Source: Sphaerochaeta sp032144095
Lineage (GTDB): Bacteria; Spirochaetota; Spirochaetia; Sphaerochaetales; Sphaerochaetaceae
Reading direction: 5' to 3'
Assembly: GCF_032144095.1 (NCBI RefSeq)
Contig: NZ_JAVSNJ010000001.1
Location: forward strand, 124,001-188,000
DNA length: 64,000 bases
Under the pieces are notes generated by a model that did no database searches, was not told the DNA's origin, and worked only from the letters and a program-made list of their open reading frames with translations. Positions 16,855 to 25,991 of the stretch are shown one piece after another (within the stretch, counting starts at the first letter, position 1; the number at the start of each line of letters is the position of its first letter). The position numbers and the translations under genes were made by a program.

Positions 16855-17707
16855 ACCTGCATGCCTTGATATGGCCAGTCGGAAAAAGATTGAGTTGATG
16901 GTAAAAGAGAGACGATCCTCCATTGGTGGCATGGACCTGCCTGTTGCAAACAATCTTCTTGCGTATTGCGAATCCCTGGGGATTCACATAATCCAGGCGC
17001 CTGTTTCTACTTCAACAGATACTGGCATACCCCAATTCTCGGCTTTGTATCACCTGTCAAGGAGTGGTGGGGAGGCCCATCATTTTATCGGCCTGAATAC
17101 AGCCGATTATTATGACCGGCAGCTCTTTGCCTTGGCCCATGAGCTGTATCATTACTTCTTTGCCTCCTATCATGAGAGTGAGTACAGGATTTGCATGGCT
17201 GATGATGTCTCACATATAGCAGATAGAGAGGCTAACTATTTTGCTTCCGAATTCCTTCTTCCTTCAAGCAAGTTAGTATCCCTTATCCATGAATGGTTTG
17301 ATGGGGATCTCTCAAAGGAAAGGATCCCAACTATTCTTCGTGCTATTGCAAGAGTCCATGTGGTCTGGTGGCTTCCCTACAAGGCAATCGTAAGGAAACT
17401 GTTAGAAAACAACCTAATCGATGAGGTTCTCTTTGATCGATTGTATGCAGTGGACACAAGGTCCCCTGATGGGCAATACCATAGGATAGCTTCGTCAATT
17501 GATGGTCCGGTTATTGATCTTCTCAATTGTCGGACTTCAATCCTCTCATTGGATGCTGCAAGTTTGGAAACGATAATTTCAAACTATCACGACGGCATTA
17601 CTGAAGCTGAAGACCTGGTGGAAACCCTCAGGATGTTTGACAAGAGCCCTGAAGATCTTGGTGTAACTGTAATGGATGAAACCAGCGATGGTGAGGAATA
17701 CGAGTGA
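16847..17707 (+). CDS. ImmA/IrrE family metallo-endopeptidase
   Basis: 286 residues from a GTG start. The zinc site HELYH is at residues 98-102, followed by the third-ligand region DREANYFASEFLLP, the standard ImmA/IrrE (PF06114) pattern. The C-terminal 130 residues look like a winged-helix-like region (ARVHVVWWLPYKAIVRKLLE) plus an acidic tail. The start overlaps the XRE gene by 8 bases and its stop overlaps the next gene by 4, so translation is coupled. Such proteases inactivate partner XRE repressors in response to DNA damage or phage signals. An alternative ATG start lies at 16871. Confidence 0.88.
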   Translation: MARPACLDMASRKKIELMVKERRSSIGGMDLPVANNLLAYCESLGIHIIQAPVSTSTDTGIPQFSALYHLSRSGGEAHHFIGLNTADYYDRQLFALAHELYHYFFASYHESEYRICMADDVSHIADREANYFASEFLLPSSKLVSLIHEWFDGDLSKERIPTILRAIARVHVVWWLPYKAIVRKLLENNLIDEVLFDRLYAVDTRSPDGQYHRIASSIDGPVIDLLNCRTSILSLDAASLETIISNYHDGITEAEDLVETLRMFDKSPEDLGVTVMDETSDGEEYE

Positions 17708-18005
17708 AGGTAGATGCCAAGACATCCAACCCTAATTTTAGTGCTTTGCTGGGGAATCCTGCATTACCTCTTTTGTTGGATGCAAACATCCTGATTCCCC
17801 CCGACAGGTCCAGTCTCTCTTCTCGATTCAGGCCAGTATCATATGCAGAATATCTAGCACATTGGCTAGAGCCCCTGGCCCTCCATTTTCCTGGTCTTTG
17901 TGTCCATGAAGCTGTCAGAGATGAAATATGCAAGAAAGAAGAAAAGACGCCCTTGATAGATTAATCCTGAAGCACTCCATACCATTGGTTTCGGATAAGA
18001 CATAG
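17704..18005 (+). pseudogene. PIN-like domain gene, frameshifted and truncated
   Basis: Begins with GTG in a GTGA overlap with the protease stop. The protein has the PIN start LPLLLDANILIPPDRSSL with its catalytic Asp, and CVHEAVRDEICKK, which resembles the second acidic cluster. The frame stops after 86 residues at 17964. Shifting frame at the AAAA tract near 17943 continues with DALDRLILKHSIPLVSDK before a stop at 18003, matching PIN-like logic. The rest of the domain is missing. PIN-like genes of the DUF4411 kind are known next to XRE/ImmA proteins. It is probably a dead toxin or nuclease. Confidence 0.6.
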
Positions 18006-18111
18006 AAAATTCAGATAAATACAATTGCATCGACCAAGGGGGAATCTGGCAACAGGTCCCCCCTTGGTGTCTATTAGCCTTATGTGTATCTATCTTGGGT
18101 ATTCCTAGAGC

Positions 18112-19587
18112 CTACAACAGCACCAGCTCAGCCTCGAACTCCCCATCCAGGGGATAGATCGGCCTCTTGAGCTTCCTGTAGGGCAGCCTCTCGAACAGCT
18201 CATCGGTGGAACCGGTGGTAAGGGCCATCATCGACCTCCTGGCAATGGAGCGTATCTCAGGCTCCAGATACCCCAGCTTCACCACGATGACCTTTCTCTC
18301 CTCAGGAACTACCCCAAGGACCCTCATCATCTCAGGGTCGTAGCAGCCAACATGCTTGCCCGTGACCACCACATCGACACCTTGTACATCCAGCAGGACC
18401 AGGTCGCTGTTGTATGCAGGCTCCCACTTTTCTGTTATGGCCTTCACCTCAGCCTTGATGGCTATGCCCTTGCTCTTCAGCGTATCGAACTTGGCGCCAA
18501 GGGTGGTCTCTATGGTCTTGCCCACCCCTGCCTCCTTCGCCAGCCTCACAACCTCGGGGTCATAGAACCCCTGGTAGACAAGTGGGGGAGTAAGGGTGGA
18601 AAGAGTCTTGTCCTCCAGGATGAGGGAGAGGAAGGTGGTCACATCCTGGCTCGAGCCGGCTGTGGGGTTGTCCCCGCTGTCGCTGATGACCACCGGGAAA
18701 ACTCCATCCCCAAGCGACTTCCTGGTTGCCTCCAGAGCATCGGAGGGCATCCTCGTCTCGTTGTAGAAGCCGAACTCCCTGCGCCGGCTCCAGAACAGCT
18801 CGCCCATCTCCCTGGCCAGCCTGTCGGCAAGGCCCTGGTCCCCGTCGGTGGTGACCACCGCATGCACACCGTTCTCCTCCCCGTCAGCCCAGGGGAAGCC
18901 CAGGAGGTAGGAGCAGGAGAGCACATGCTCGGTCCTCTCAACCCTCCTGCACTCCTCTATCAGGCTCCTCATCGGCTCGACCGATGTCTCGCTCTGCTCG
19001 CCTGCGATCAGCATTGGGATGCGGCATGCGGCGCTGGTGGGCAGAAAGCCCTCCTCCAGGGCCCGGATCATCATCAGGGCCGCATGGATGCCCGTCTCAT
19101 AGGTATCGGTATGGGGGGCGCACTTGTAGCCGACCATGCCGTCGAGGGAGGAGAACATCCTCCTGGTGAGGGTGGCATGCATGTCCAGGCTGGTGATGAT
19201 GGGGAGCTTCGGATGGATCAGCCGGATCGATGCAAGCAGGTCCTGCTCCGCCTCCCCGATGCCGTCCACCCTCATCGAGCCGTGCAGGGACAAGCTTATG
19301 CCGTCTATTTTTCCTGCCTTTTTTAATGCAGTCAGCAACTCTTCCTTCAGCTCCAGGTAGTACTCCCTGTCCCACACCCCATTGGGCACCGCCCTGGCGA
19401 TGAGGGAGGGGATGACCTCATACCCTGCACAGGTAAGGGTGGCTATGATGCCATTGACGGAACTGCGGCCCTTGTTGGCCAGGAGGTCCTCACCCCTGGT
19501 GACCCAGATGTCGTCCCTTCCGGTGATGATGGGGTTGAACGTGTCGCTCTCGTGGTGGAGCCCACCCACAAAGATCCTCTTCTTCAT
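18112..19587 (-). CDS. M81 family metallopeptidase (MlrC-like)
   Basis: 491 residues covering both MlrC domains. The N-terminal part starts GGLHHESDTFNP and has LDMHATLTRRM; the C-terminal part has VISDSGDNPTAGSSQDVT and a final metal-type region. The family is named after microcystinase C, but most members have no known substrate and cleave small peptides or amides. It is the last gene of the long minus-strand sugar-uptake operon and overlaps cutC by 4 bases. Base composition is higher in GC than in the transporter genes upstream, as it is for cutC. Confidence 0.88.
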   Translation of the reverse strand: MKKRIFVGGLHHESDTFNPIITGRDDIWVTRGEDLLANKGRSSVNGIIATLTCAGYEVIPSLIARAVPNGVWDREYYLELKEELLTALKKAGKIDGISLSLHGSMRVDGIGEAEQDLLASIRLIHPKLPIITSLDMHATLTRRMFSSLDGMVGYKCAPHTDTYETGIHAALMMIRALEEGFLPTSAACRIPMLIAGEQSETSVEPMRSLIEECRRVERTEHVLSCSYLLGFPWADGEENGVHAVVTTDGDQGLADRLAREMGELFWSRRREFGFYNETRMPSDALEATRKSLGDGVFPVVISDSGDNPTAGSSQDVTTFLSLILEDKTLSTLTPPLVYQGFYDPEVVRLAKEAGVGKTIETTLGAKFDTLKSKGIAIKAEVKAITEKWEPAYNSDLVLLDVQGVDVVVTGKHVGCYDPEMMRVLGVVPEERKVIVVKLGYLEPEIRSIARRSMMALTTGSTDELFERLPYRKLKRPIYPLDGEFEAELVLL

Positions 19588-20324
19588 AGCGTGCCCCCGA
19601 TCCTGGTGATGGTTCCGACCCTGTCCGTGTCGGTATGGCTGATGGAGAACTCAGCCTGCCTGAGCATCCCCCCCATGTAGATGTGCTCGGGGCGGTAGGT
19701 CATCCTCGACTCGGTGGTTCCGGGAAGGAATACATGGTACTCCTTCGCCTTGACCTTGCTGTCCAGGTAGGCGAAGTTGCGCTCGGTGATGCCACAACCC
19801 GGCATCACGATGATCCTGTCCCCGGCCTGCCTGACCAGGGCCGCAAGGGTCTCGATGCCCTCGATCACCGTGGCCTCGAGCCCGCTGGTGAGCAGGCGGT
19901 CGACACCCAGGCCGATGAGGGTCTCCAGGGAGGCCTGTGCATTGGGTGTCATGTCGAAGGCGCGGTGGAAGGTGACCTCCATGGGGCGTGCAAGCTCGAT
20001 GAGCTCCTTGTTCCTCTCCAGGTCTATCTCCCCCTCGGGGGTGAGGATGCCGAAGACCACGCAGTCTGCACCCGCCTCCCTGAACAGGCGGATATCTTCC
20101 TTCATCGCCTCAAACTCCAGGCTGGAGTAGCAGAAGTCCCCTCCCCGGGGGCGGATCATGACGCTCATCTTGATGGTGCTGTGCTGCCTGGCAACCTTGA
20201 AGGCACCGAGGGAGGGTGTGGTGCCGCCCTCGAACAGGTCGGCGCAGAACTCGACGCGGTCGGCCCCGCCCTTCTCGGCAGCCAGTACGCTCTCTATCGA
20301 CTCAAGACAAATTTCAATGTTCAT
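19584..20324 (-). CDS. cutC: CutC family protein
   Basis: 246 residues with a TIM-barrel pattern: EICLESIESVLAAEKGGADRVEFCADLFEGGTTPS in pieces, MIRPRGGDFCYS, GADCVVFGILTPEG, MEVTFHRAFDM and LTSGLEATVIEG, all hallmarks of CutC. The family was linked to copper tolerance in E. coli, but later work makes that doubtful and the enzyme activity is unknown. It overlaps the M81 gene by 4 bases and the glycosidase-like gene by 11, so it belongs to the carbohydrate operon, which argues for a metabolic role here. Confidence 0.93.
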   Translation of the reverse strand: MNIEICLESIESVLAAEKGGADRVEFCADLFEGGTTPSLGAFKVARQHSTIKMSVMIRPRGGDFCYSSLEFEAMKEDIRLFREAGADCVVFGILTPEGEIDLERNKELIELARPMEVTFHRAFDMTPNAQASLETLIGLGVDRLLTSGLEATVIEGIETLAALVRQAGDRIIVMPGCGITERNFAYLDSKVKAKEYHVFLPGTTESRMTYRPEHIYMGGMLRQAEFSISHTDTDRVGTITRIGGTL

Positions 20325-22326
20325 GGGTTTCCTCTTTTGTATATGACAGGCATATCATCTGATGGCAGGAGAATGATGGGATAGTAAACTCCAGATTTCC
20401 CTCATTGTAGGAATAGGGGATGGCTTCTCTTTGGGGTATCAGATATACATCCTGTATGGAATCCTGCACATGTATAGCTACCTTTTCCGGTTGGACAGGA
20501 AGCAGGTCTTCGACAATCTCCATTTGTTTGCCATGGAGTGTACGCGAACCCTGAAGGACATGTAGCACATACCGTCCTTGGTCTTCTTGTTTCATCAAGG
20601 AGAGTTCCACTTGTGAAGGATAGTGTGTGGTGATTATGGGTTGAGCCAATAGTTTCTTCATGGCATAAAGCACAAAGTATTTGGCTGCAAGATTGCCTTT
20701 TAATGCATATTCCGAAAAAAGGTTCCATACTGCATAGACACTCGAAGGTGTTTCTACCATACCGGGACCTTTTCTCTGGAGCGAACTCGCCGTATGGTAG
20801 TGTGAAGAGAAGTGCTCGATGCTGCGATTGAAAAATGATTCCTGCAGGAAGGCAAGGATGGTGTTTTCTTCATTGTTGGCTTCAATTTCTTGACTGCCTT
20901 GATACATCACAAAAGAATCACTGTCCAAGGATCCCACCTGAAAACAGGGTTCGGCGTAATTTGGAATCGAAAGGTTCTGGCCCTTCCAGGAAACGCCAAG
21001 GCGGCTGGCAAGAGTCCCTTTTTCCTTCATGGCACTGATCCCTGTTGCAAATATTTTCCCTCCCCTATCCAAATATGCAAGGAGTTTGTTTTCCAGATTA
21101 GGTGTAAGTTTGATCCTATCGGGGAGGATCATCACCTTGTAATGGGAAAAATCATCAGATGCACACAAGACATCAAAGAGGATATGGCCTTCTTGAAGGA
21201 TCCTCACTGCCCCAATATCAGAACTTCCTAGAGAGAGGGATTCATTGACCCCGGAAATGGCATAGTCTCCAGCAGATTCTGTGGAAAGGATGCCTACTTC
21301 AGTGACAGCTGTTACATTGGTACACCATGGTTGCTTTGCCTCAACCTCCTGGTAGACCTCTCCGATCATTCTGTATAGCCCGGGATCGAGTTTGCCGTAG
21401 GGGTGCATCTGGTCTCCAATCGAACAGCCGGCTCCGTTGGCCAAGAAACGGGATATCTCGTATCGCATTCCATTGGGATGCTTGTACCCTCCAAAATCCC
21501 CCCATCCATATTGGAAACGTCCTGTCATCCCCAGGTAGGGCTTGCCAAAGTGTTGTACGAATCGGGAAGAGAGAAGGAAGTGATCATAGCCCCAACCCCC
21601 GGTTGGTAGGGATTCAAGCTCAAGATGTGAGTTTACCTCCATGAGATCTAAGCGTCCACGGTCGATATGCCCGCTGTTGTGGAAGATTTCGATGCCTGGC
21701 TGGATGCTAGAAACGGTTCTTTCAATCTGTTCGATGTAGTGGAAATATGTCTTTTCCCAGATTTGCATCATCTGGTTTGAGTCATTTGGATTGATGCCTT
21801 TTGCATGTGCTTCCTGCATGCAGGAAGGACAGTAGCATTTCCTTATTCCTACAATATCAAGGAAGATCCCATCTACTTGGTAGAGTGACAACACTTCCTT
21901 CACTTGGGCACATACCCGATCAAGGTAGGGTGAATTGACGCAAAACTGGTGGTAGCCTGGCGTAAGGAAGTCAGGAGTTGTATCGAGGCTTTGGTTTTGC
22001 TTTCTCATTAACCATTGGCTTTGATCAAGGGCAATGATTTCGTCATATCCAACAGAAAGGTATGCTTCAATGGTCAAACCAAGCTCTTTGGCCGCATCCA
22101 ACATCTCCCCAAACAGATCAAGCTGCATGGTTGGATGAGTCGGAAACTCCTTTGAAGGGTAGTACATCCACCCATGGTGACATTTGGCACAGAGGGTAAT
22201 CGAATCCACATGTCCATCGACCAGAGCTTGTTTGAATTGCCCTTTAGAAAAATCCTTTCCTATCCCTTTAATGAGCCCCGAAGTATGGAAATCCAGATGT
22301 ATATGGCGAAATGGAATAGTATACAT
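20314..22326 (-). CDS. GHL6-type glycosidase-like protein with trimerisation domain
   Basis: About 670 residues. The N-terminal half is a TIM barrel of the hypothetical glycoside hydrolase GHL6 kind (IHLDFHTSGLI, LCAKCHHGWMYYPS, VDGIFLDIVGIRKCYC with CPSC, EIFHNSGHIDRG). The second half has a beta-galactosidase trimerisation-like (class I amidotransferase fold) segment (DDFSHYKVMILPDRIKLT, GGKIFATG) and a beta domain. The ATG at 22326 is preferred since AGAGGA lies upstream at workable distance; one at 22338 abuts it. The operon context points to hydrolysis of a fucoside- or galactoside-like sugar after import. Confidence 0.8.
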   Translation of the reverse strand: MYTIPFRHIHLDFHTSGLIKGIGKDFSKGQFKQALVDGHVDSITLCAKCHHGWMYYPSKEFPTHPTMQLDLFGEMLDAAKELGLTIEAYLSVGYDEIIALDQSQWLMRKQNQSLDTTPDFLTPGYHQFCVNSPYLDRVCAQVKEVLSLYQVDGIFLDIVGIRKCYCPSCMQEAHAKGINPNDSNQMMQIWEKTYFHYIEQIERTVSSIQPGIEIFHNSGHIDRGRLDLMEVNSHLELESLPTGGWGYDHFLLSSRFVQHFGKPYLGMTGRFQYGWGDFGGYKHPNGMRYEISRFLANGAGCSIGDQMHPYGKLDPGLYRMIGEVYQEVEAKQPWCTNVTAVTEVGILSTESAGDYAISGVNESLSLGSSDIGAVRILQEGHILFDVLCASDDFSHYKVMILPDRIKLTPNLENKLLAYLDRGGKIFATGISAMKEKGTLASRLGVSWKGQNLSIPNYAEPCFQVGSLDSDSFVMYQGSQEIEANNEENTILAFLQESFFNRSIEHFSSHYHTASSLQRKGPGMVETPSSVYAVWNLFSEYALKGNLAAKYFVLYAMKKLLAQPIITTHYPSQVELSLMKQEDQGRYVLHVLQGSRTLHGKQMEIVEDLLPVQPEKVAIHVQDSIQDVYLIPQREAIPYSYNEGNLEFTIPSFSCHQMICLSYTKEETHEH

Positions 22327-22346
22327 GATAATAAACATCCTCTGAA

Positions 22347-22374
22347 AGGTGAGGGGAGTTGTCTCCCCTCACCT
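22347..22374 (-). promoter_or_regulatory. Intercistronic stem-loop after the solute-binding protein gene
   Basis: AGGTGAGGGGAG (22347-22358) and CTCCCCTCACCT (22363-22374) make a perfect 12-bp stem with a 4-base loop, about 30 bases beyond the binding-protein stop. No U-tract follows. It probably stabilises the upstream mRNA or partly ends transcription before the glycosidase-like gene. Confidence 0.65.
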
Positions 22375-22404
22375 CAATGTGTGTGATAGTTACTTAGTTT
22401 GTAG

Positions 22405-24117
22405 TTAGTTGGCGCTATTCTGTCTGTCGAAGGCTTTCTGGTTCAAGGCAAGAATTCCTTGAAGATCGAGCTTTTCGAGTCCCTTGATATATTCATTCCA
22501 GTTGCCATCAACATCCCAGACTCCGGTGACGAATTTCACCAGTGACTGTCTTGCATAGTTGGCAAAGGCCAAACGTTTGGAAGCAAAGGCCTGATCTTCT
22601 TCCTCAAGGAAACGAAGAGTAGGTATTTCTAGTTCTGGATATCCATATGGTGCATAGAGTTCCTGTGTTTTCTGATAGAGCAGAGCCTCAAGACCTTCAG
22701 CACTGAAGATGTCAACGTTAGGATCAACAGCCTCCCCGTTCCTTATCCTGGAGGTATTTGCACGGACTCCCAGCATGACAAAACAGTCATTCTGAGGATC
22801 CATATCGTTCCAAGGCTTCAGAAGACGATAGATTGCCTTTTCCCCGTCAAGTCCAAAATCATTTGTATCGGCCCATTTCCAACCCTCTCCCTCAAATCCA
22901 TAGTTGGACATCAATGTCCCTTCGTCCGTGTAGAGGAAGTCTATCATTCTCGCCACAACGGCTGGGTTCTTGCAATCTTTTGAGATTGCGACGTTGCCGA
23001 TGACCGGAGCCTGAAGGAAGAAACGAGAGAATTGTGCACCTTTAGGTCCTTTCAGAGGAGCCATGGGCTTGTAGTTACGATATCTCTCTCCCCCAACAAT
23101 TGAGAACATTCCACCATATCCACCTGCAACAACGCCTACGATCGGTTGTTCCGGTCCCTCAACAAGCTGGGTCAGCTGGTCAGAGTCCTGGGAGAAAGAT
23201 GCGGGGTAGACTAGGCCCTCATGATACAGTTTTGCAAGATAGCGAAGGGCGTCTTGGTATTCAGAGGTATTGACCATGGTCTTGATGGTGTTTCCATCAC
23301 GGTAAAATCCTATGGCTGTGTTCACATTTGCATCAAGTGATGCAACAAGGTTTGTGTAGGTGAAAGAATTGAGCAGGAACGTTTCAAGGTTGTTGTTCCA
23401 GCCAGAAATGGCTCCGGCCAATGGGATTTCGTCAGCTTTTCCGTTCCCATTAGGATCCATGGTCTTGAATGCAGTCAATACATGGTGGAATTCCTCTGTA
23501 GTTGTTGGCATCTTGAGCCCAAGAGCATCAAGCCAAGGTTCATAGATCCACATTTTCTGTGACATGCTGCAGTGGTAGCATTCGTTGAAATCTGGTAACC
23601 CATAGATATTTCCGTCAGGAGCTGTCAAAAATTGCCTGCTACCGGGTCGTTCTTCTAAGAGTTTTGAAAGGTTCGGCATGTACTGGTCTATCAGGTTGTT
23701 CAAAGGCATGAACATATGCTCCTGAACTCCATAGGTCATTTCCTGAGAAACGCCGATGCCTTGTTCTTGGCTGCCCAATCCGAAAAACACATCAGGGTAG
23801 TCACCAGAGGCAAGGATGATGTTGAGTTTTTCCTTGACTGCATCACGGGGGATTGTTTCCCACTTGATGTTGACCCCAGTCTTTTCATTCCAGTATTTTG
23901 CAAACCTGTTTGTATTCAAATCCTCAATGAATACAGGTTGCAATGTCAAAAATGTAAGAGAGACAGGCTCTGTCACAACAGGGTAGGTCCCGACGGGAGT
24001 CACTGTTACAGTTGTTCCCTTCTTGGTTGTTTCGCTTTTTGCTTGCGCTCCCAGGTTGACGATTACCAACAGCAGGAGAAGCACGATCAAAACGACATGT
24101 TTCTTTCCTTTTTTCAT
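22405..24117 (-). CDS. ABC transporter extracellular solute-binding protein (LplA type)
   Basis: 570 residues: N-terminal signal segment (HVVLIVLLLLLVIVNLGAQA), a Thr-rich linker, then a long family-1 binding protein with EPVSLTFLTLQPVF, YWNEKTGVNIKWE, GDYPDVFFGLGS and YGLPDFNECYHCS. Proteins of this size paired with LplB/LplC permeases import oligosaccharides, for example from plant polysaccharides. No lipobox Cys is obvious, so it may be anchored by its uncleaved signal or be periplasmic. AGGAGG lies before the ATG. Third gene of the operon after the two permeases. Confidence 0.88.
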   Translation of the reverse strand: MKKGKKHVVLIVLLLLLVIVNLGAQAKSETTKKGTTVTVTPVGTYPVVTEPVSLTFLTLQPVFIEDLNTNRFAKYWNEKTGVNIKWETIPRDAVKEKLNIILASGDYPDVFFGLGSQEQGIGVSQEMTYGVQEHMFMPLNNLIDQYMPNLSKLLEERPGSRQFLTAPDGNIYGLPDFNECYHCSMSQKMWIYEPWLDALGLKMPTTTEEFHHVLTAFKTMDPNGNGKADEIPLAGAISGWNNNLETFLLNSFTYTNLVASLDANVNTAIGFYRDGNTIKTMVNTSEYQDALRYLAKLYHEGLVYPASFSQDSDQLTQLVEGPEQPIVGVVAGGYGGMFSIVGGERYRNYKPMAPLKGPKGAQFSRFFLQAPVIGNVAISKDCKNPAVVARMIDFLYTDEGTLMSNYGFEGEGWKWADTNDFGLDGEKAIYRLLKPWNDMDPQNDCFVMLGVRANTSRIRNGEAVDPNVDIFSAEGLEALLYQKTQELYAPYGYPELEIPTLRFLEEEDQAFASKRLAFANYARQSLVKFVTGVWDVDGNWNEYIKGLEKLDLQGILALNQKAFDRQNSAN

Positions 24118-24154
24118 ATAAATCCTCCTATGAATTTCTTAGGGGTAACCTACG

Positions 24155-25042
24155 TTATCCCTTAATTGAACCAAGCATCACTCCTTTTACGAAGTGTTTT
24201 TGAACGAACGGATAAATCATGAGCAGTGGGGCCGAGGAAATGACGATGAGTGCATATTTCATGACATCAGCCATTCCTTGCCGTCTTGCCATCGCAACCA
24301 TGTCGGCTCCCATGGAGAGGTCCGATTGGTTGATGATGAGGATATTCCGCAGGATAATTTGAAGAGGGAACTTGCTACTGGACTTCAGATAGATCAGGGC
24401 ATCGAAATAGGAGTTCCAGATACCAATGGCATAGTAGAGGGCAATGACTGCAATGATGGCCTGGGAGAGGGGAAGCACAATTGCTTGGAGAATTCGAAAG
24501 TCGCTTGCACCTTCGATGATTGCCGCTTCGAACATCTCTTCAGAAATGGATGTCTTGAAATAGGTGAGTGTTACCATCAGATTCCAGACACTCAACGCAT
24601 TGGGAAGGATGATAGCCCATCTTGTGTCGATCAACCCAACATTACGAACCACAAAGTAAGTGGGGATAAGGCCACCAGAAAAGAGCATTGTAAAGACAAA
24701 CATTGCTGTGAAGAATTTCCTTCCCGGTAGGAATTTCCTGGAAAGCGGGTAGGCTGCCGCAATGGTGAGGAATACGCTGATGAGTGTTCCTCCGGCAGTG
24801 TAGATGATCGAGTTTGTATAGCCTGTGACGACTTGCTTGTTCCTGAATACTGCCTGGTATGCCTTGATGCTTGGCTCAACAGGCAAGAGCCAGACCTTAC
24901 CAGCAATGATAGCGTTTGCACTGCTGAAGGAACTGCTGACAATGTAGATGATAGGATAGACCACAACGAGGGTACAGAAGATCATGAATAACCTATTGAC
25001 AATATCGAAAGAGATGTCGGAGAAAGAATGTTTTTTTACCAT
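24155..25042 (-). CDS. Carbohydrate ABC transporter permease (LplC/YtcP type)
   Basis: 295 residues, six membrane segments, and the EAA loop with EAAIIEGASDFRILQAIVLPLS that couples to the ATPase. The C-terminus PFVQKHFVKGVMLGSIKG is characteristic of this permease branch. It overlaps the partner permease by 7 bases. No ATPase gene is present in the operon; carbohydrate importers of this class often share a genomic MsmK/UgpC-type ATPase encoded elsewhere. Confidence 0.9.
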   Translation of the reverse strand: MVKKHSFSDISFDIVNRLFMIFCTLVVVYPIIYIVSSSFSSANAIIAGKVWLLPVEPSIKAYQAVFRNKQVVTGYTNSIIYTAGGTLISVFLTIAAAYPLSRKFLPGRKFFTAMFVFTMLFSGGLIPTYFVVRNVGLIDTRWAIILPNALSVWNLMVTLTYFKTSISEEMFEAAIIEGASDFRILQAIVLPLSQAIIAVIALYYAIGIWNSYFDALIYLKSSSKFPLQIILRNILIINQSDLSMGADMVAMARRQGMADVMKYALIVISSAPLLMIYPFVQKHFVKGVMLGSIKG

Positions 25043-25953
25043 AAACTGGTCTCTCCTACTTTTTGGGCTATTTTATTGACGGAAAGCATTAATACAAGGT
25101 TGATGACTGAGTTGAACAAGCCTATGGCAGTGGAGAAACTGAAGTTGCTGTTTATCAGCCCAATGCGATAGACATAGGTGGATATGATTTCTGAGTTGCC
25201 CAGATTCATTGGGTTCTGCATGAGGTAGACTTTCTCAAACCCCACGCTCATGATGTAACCCATATTGAGAATCAGGAGGATTATGATGGTTGGGCGAATT
25301 CCTGGCAGGTCGATGTGCCAGATTCGTTGCCATTTCGAACAGCCATCAACTTTGGCAGCATCATAGAGCTCGATGTTGATGGCACTCAATGCAGCAAGAT
25401 ACATGATGGCGTTGTATCCTGTTTGCTGCCATACTCCAGACCATACATAGAGATGTCTGAATGCTGAGGGTGAACCAAAGACGTTGTCCCCGCTGTAGCC
25501 GAGCATTTTGAGGAATTTTGTGAGGATCCCGATCCGGGGATCAAACATCTGCATCATCATGGAAACCAAAACGACCGTGGAGATGAAATAGGGAGCATAG
25601 GTAAAGAACTGGACTGTTTTTCTTGCCCGTGCACTCGCCAACTCATTCATCCCAATGGCCAGGAGAATGGCAAAGGGGAATGCGGCCAAAATTGAATAGA
25701 TGCTGATAGTCAGCGTATTGCCAATGATACTCCAAAAGTTGGGTGAAGTAAAAAACGCGATGAAGTGTTTCATCCCTACCCACGGACTCCCCCAAATCCC
25801 TTTGCTTACCCGAAAGTCCTTGAAGGCCATCTGTAAGCCAAAAATGGGAAAGTATTTGAAAATGATGAGATTGGCCAATGGAAGCAAAAGCAACAGATAT
25901 AGTTGCCAATGCTGAAGCATCAGGCGTGATTTTTTTCGTTGCAAAGAAGTCAT
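25036..25953 (-). CDS. Sugar ABC transporter permease (LplB type)
   Basis: About 305 residues with six membrane segments: LYLLLLLPLANLIIFKYFPI near the N-terminus and the EAA loop ELYDAAKVDGCSKWQRIWHIDLPG. The frame runs open further upstream, but that would place the start inside the LacI operator, so the ATG at 25953 (six bases after AAGGA) is chosen over 25956 and over more distant starts. First structural gene of the operon and the partner of the LplC-type permease. Confidence 0.9.
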   Translation of the reverse strand: MTSLQRKKSRLMLQHWQLYLLLLLPLANLIIFKYFPIFGLQMAFKDFRVSKGIWGSPWVGMKHFIAFFTSPNFWSIIGNTLTISIYSILAAFPFAILLAIGMNELASARARKTVQFFTYAPYFISTVVLVSMMMQMFDPRIGILTKFLKMLGYSGDNVFGSPSAFRHLYVWSGVWQQTGYNAIMYLAALSAINIELYDAAKVDGCSKWQRIWHIDLPGIRPTIIILLILNMGYIMSVGFEKVYLMQNPMNLGNSEIISTYVYRIGLINSNFSFSTAIGLFNSVINLVLMLSVNKIAQKVGETSLW

Positions 25954-25968
25954 CATGTATCCTTTATG

Positions 25969-25984
25969 TGGAAACGTTTCCACT
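25969..25984. promoter_or_regulatory. LacI-type operator before the lplB-like gene
   Basis: GTGGAAACGTTTCCAC is a perfect 16-bp palindrome with the central CG of LacI-family operators. It sits between the LacI gene stop and the permease start. A related GAAACGTTTC core occurs upstream of the LacI gene itself at 27000-27014. Confidence 0.85.
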
Positions 25985-25991
25985 TGTGGTA

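Noticed and set aside
18352..20384. Long plus-strand open frames opposite the M81 and cutC genes
   Set aside because: GC-rich codons on the minus strand leave few stops on the other; translations are His/Gly/Ala-rich shadow patterns without family motifs.
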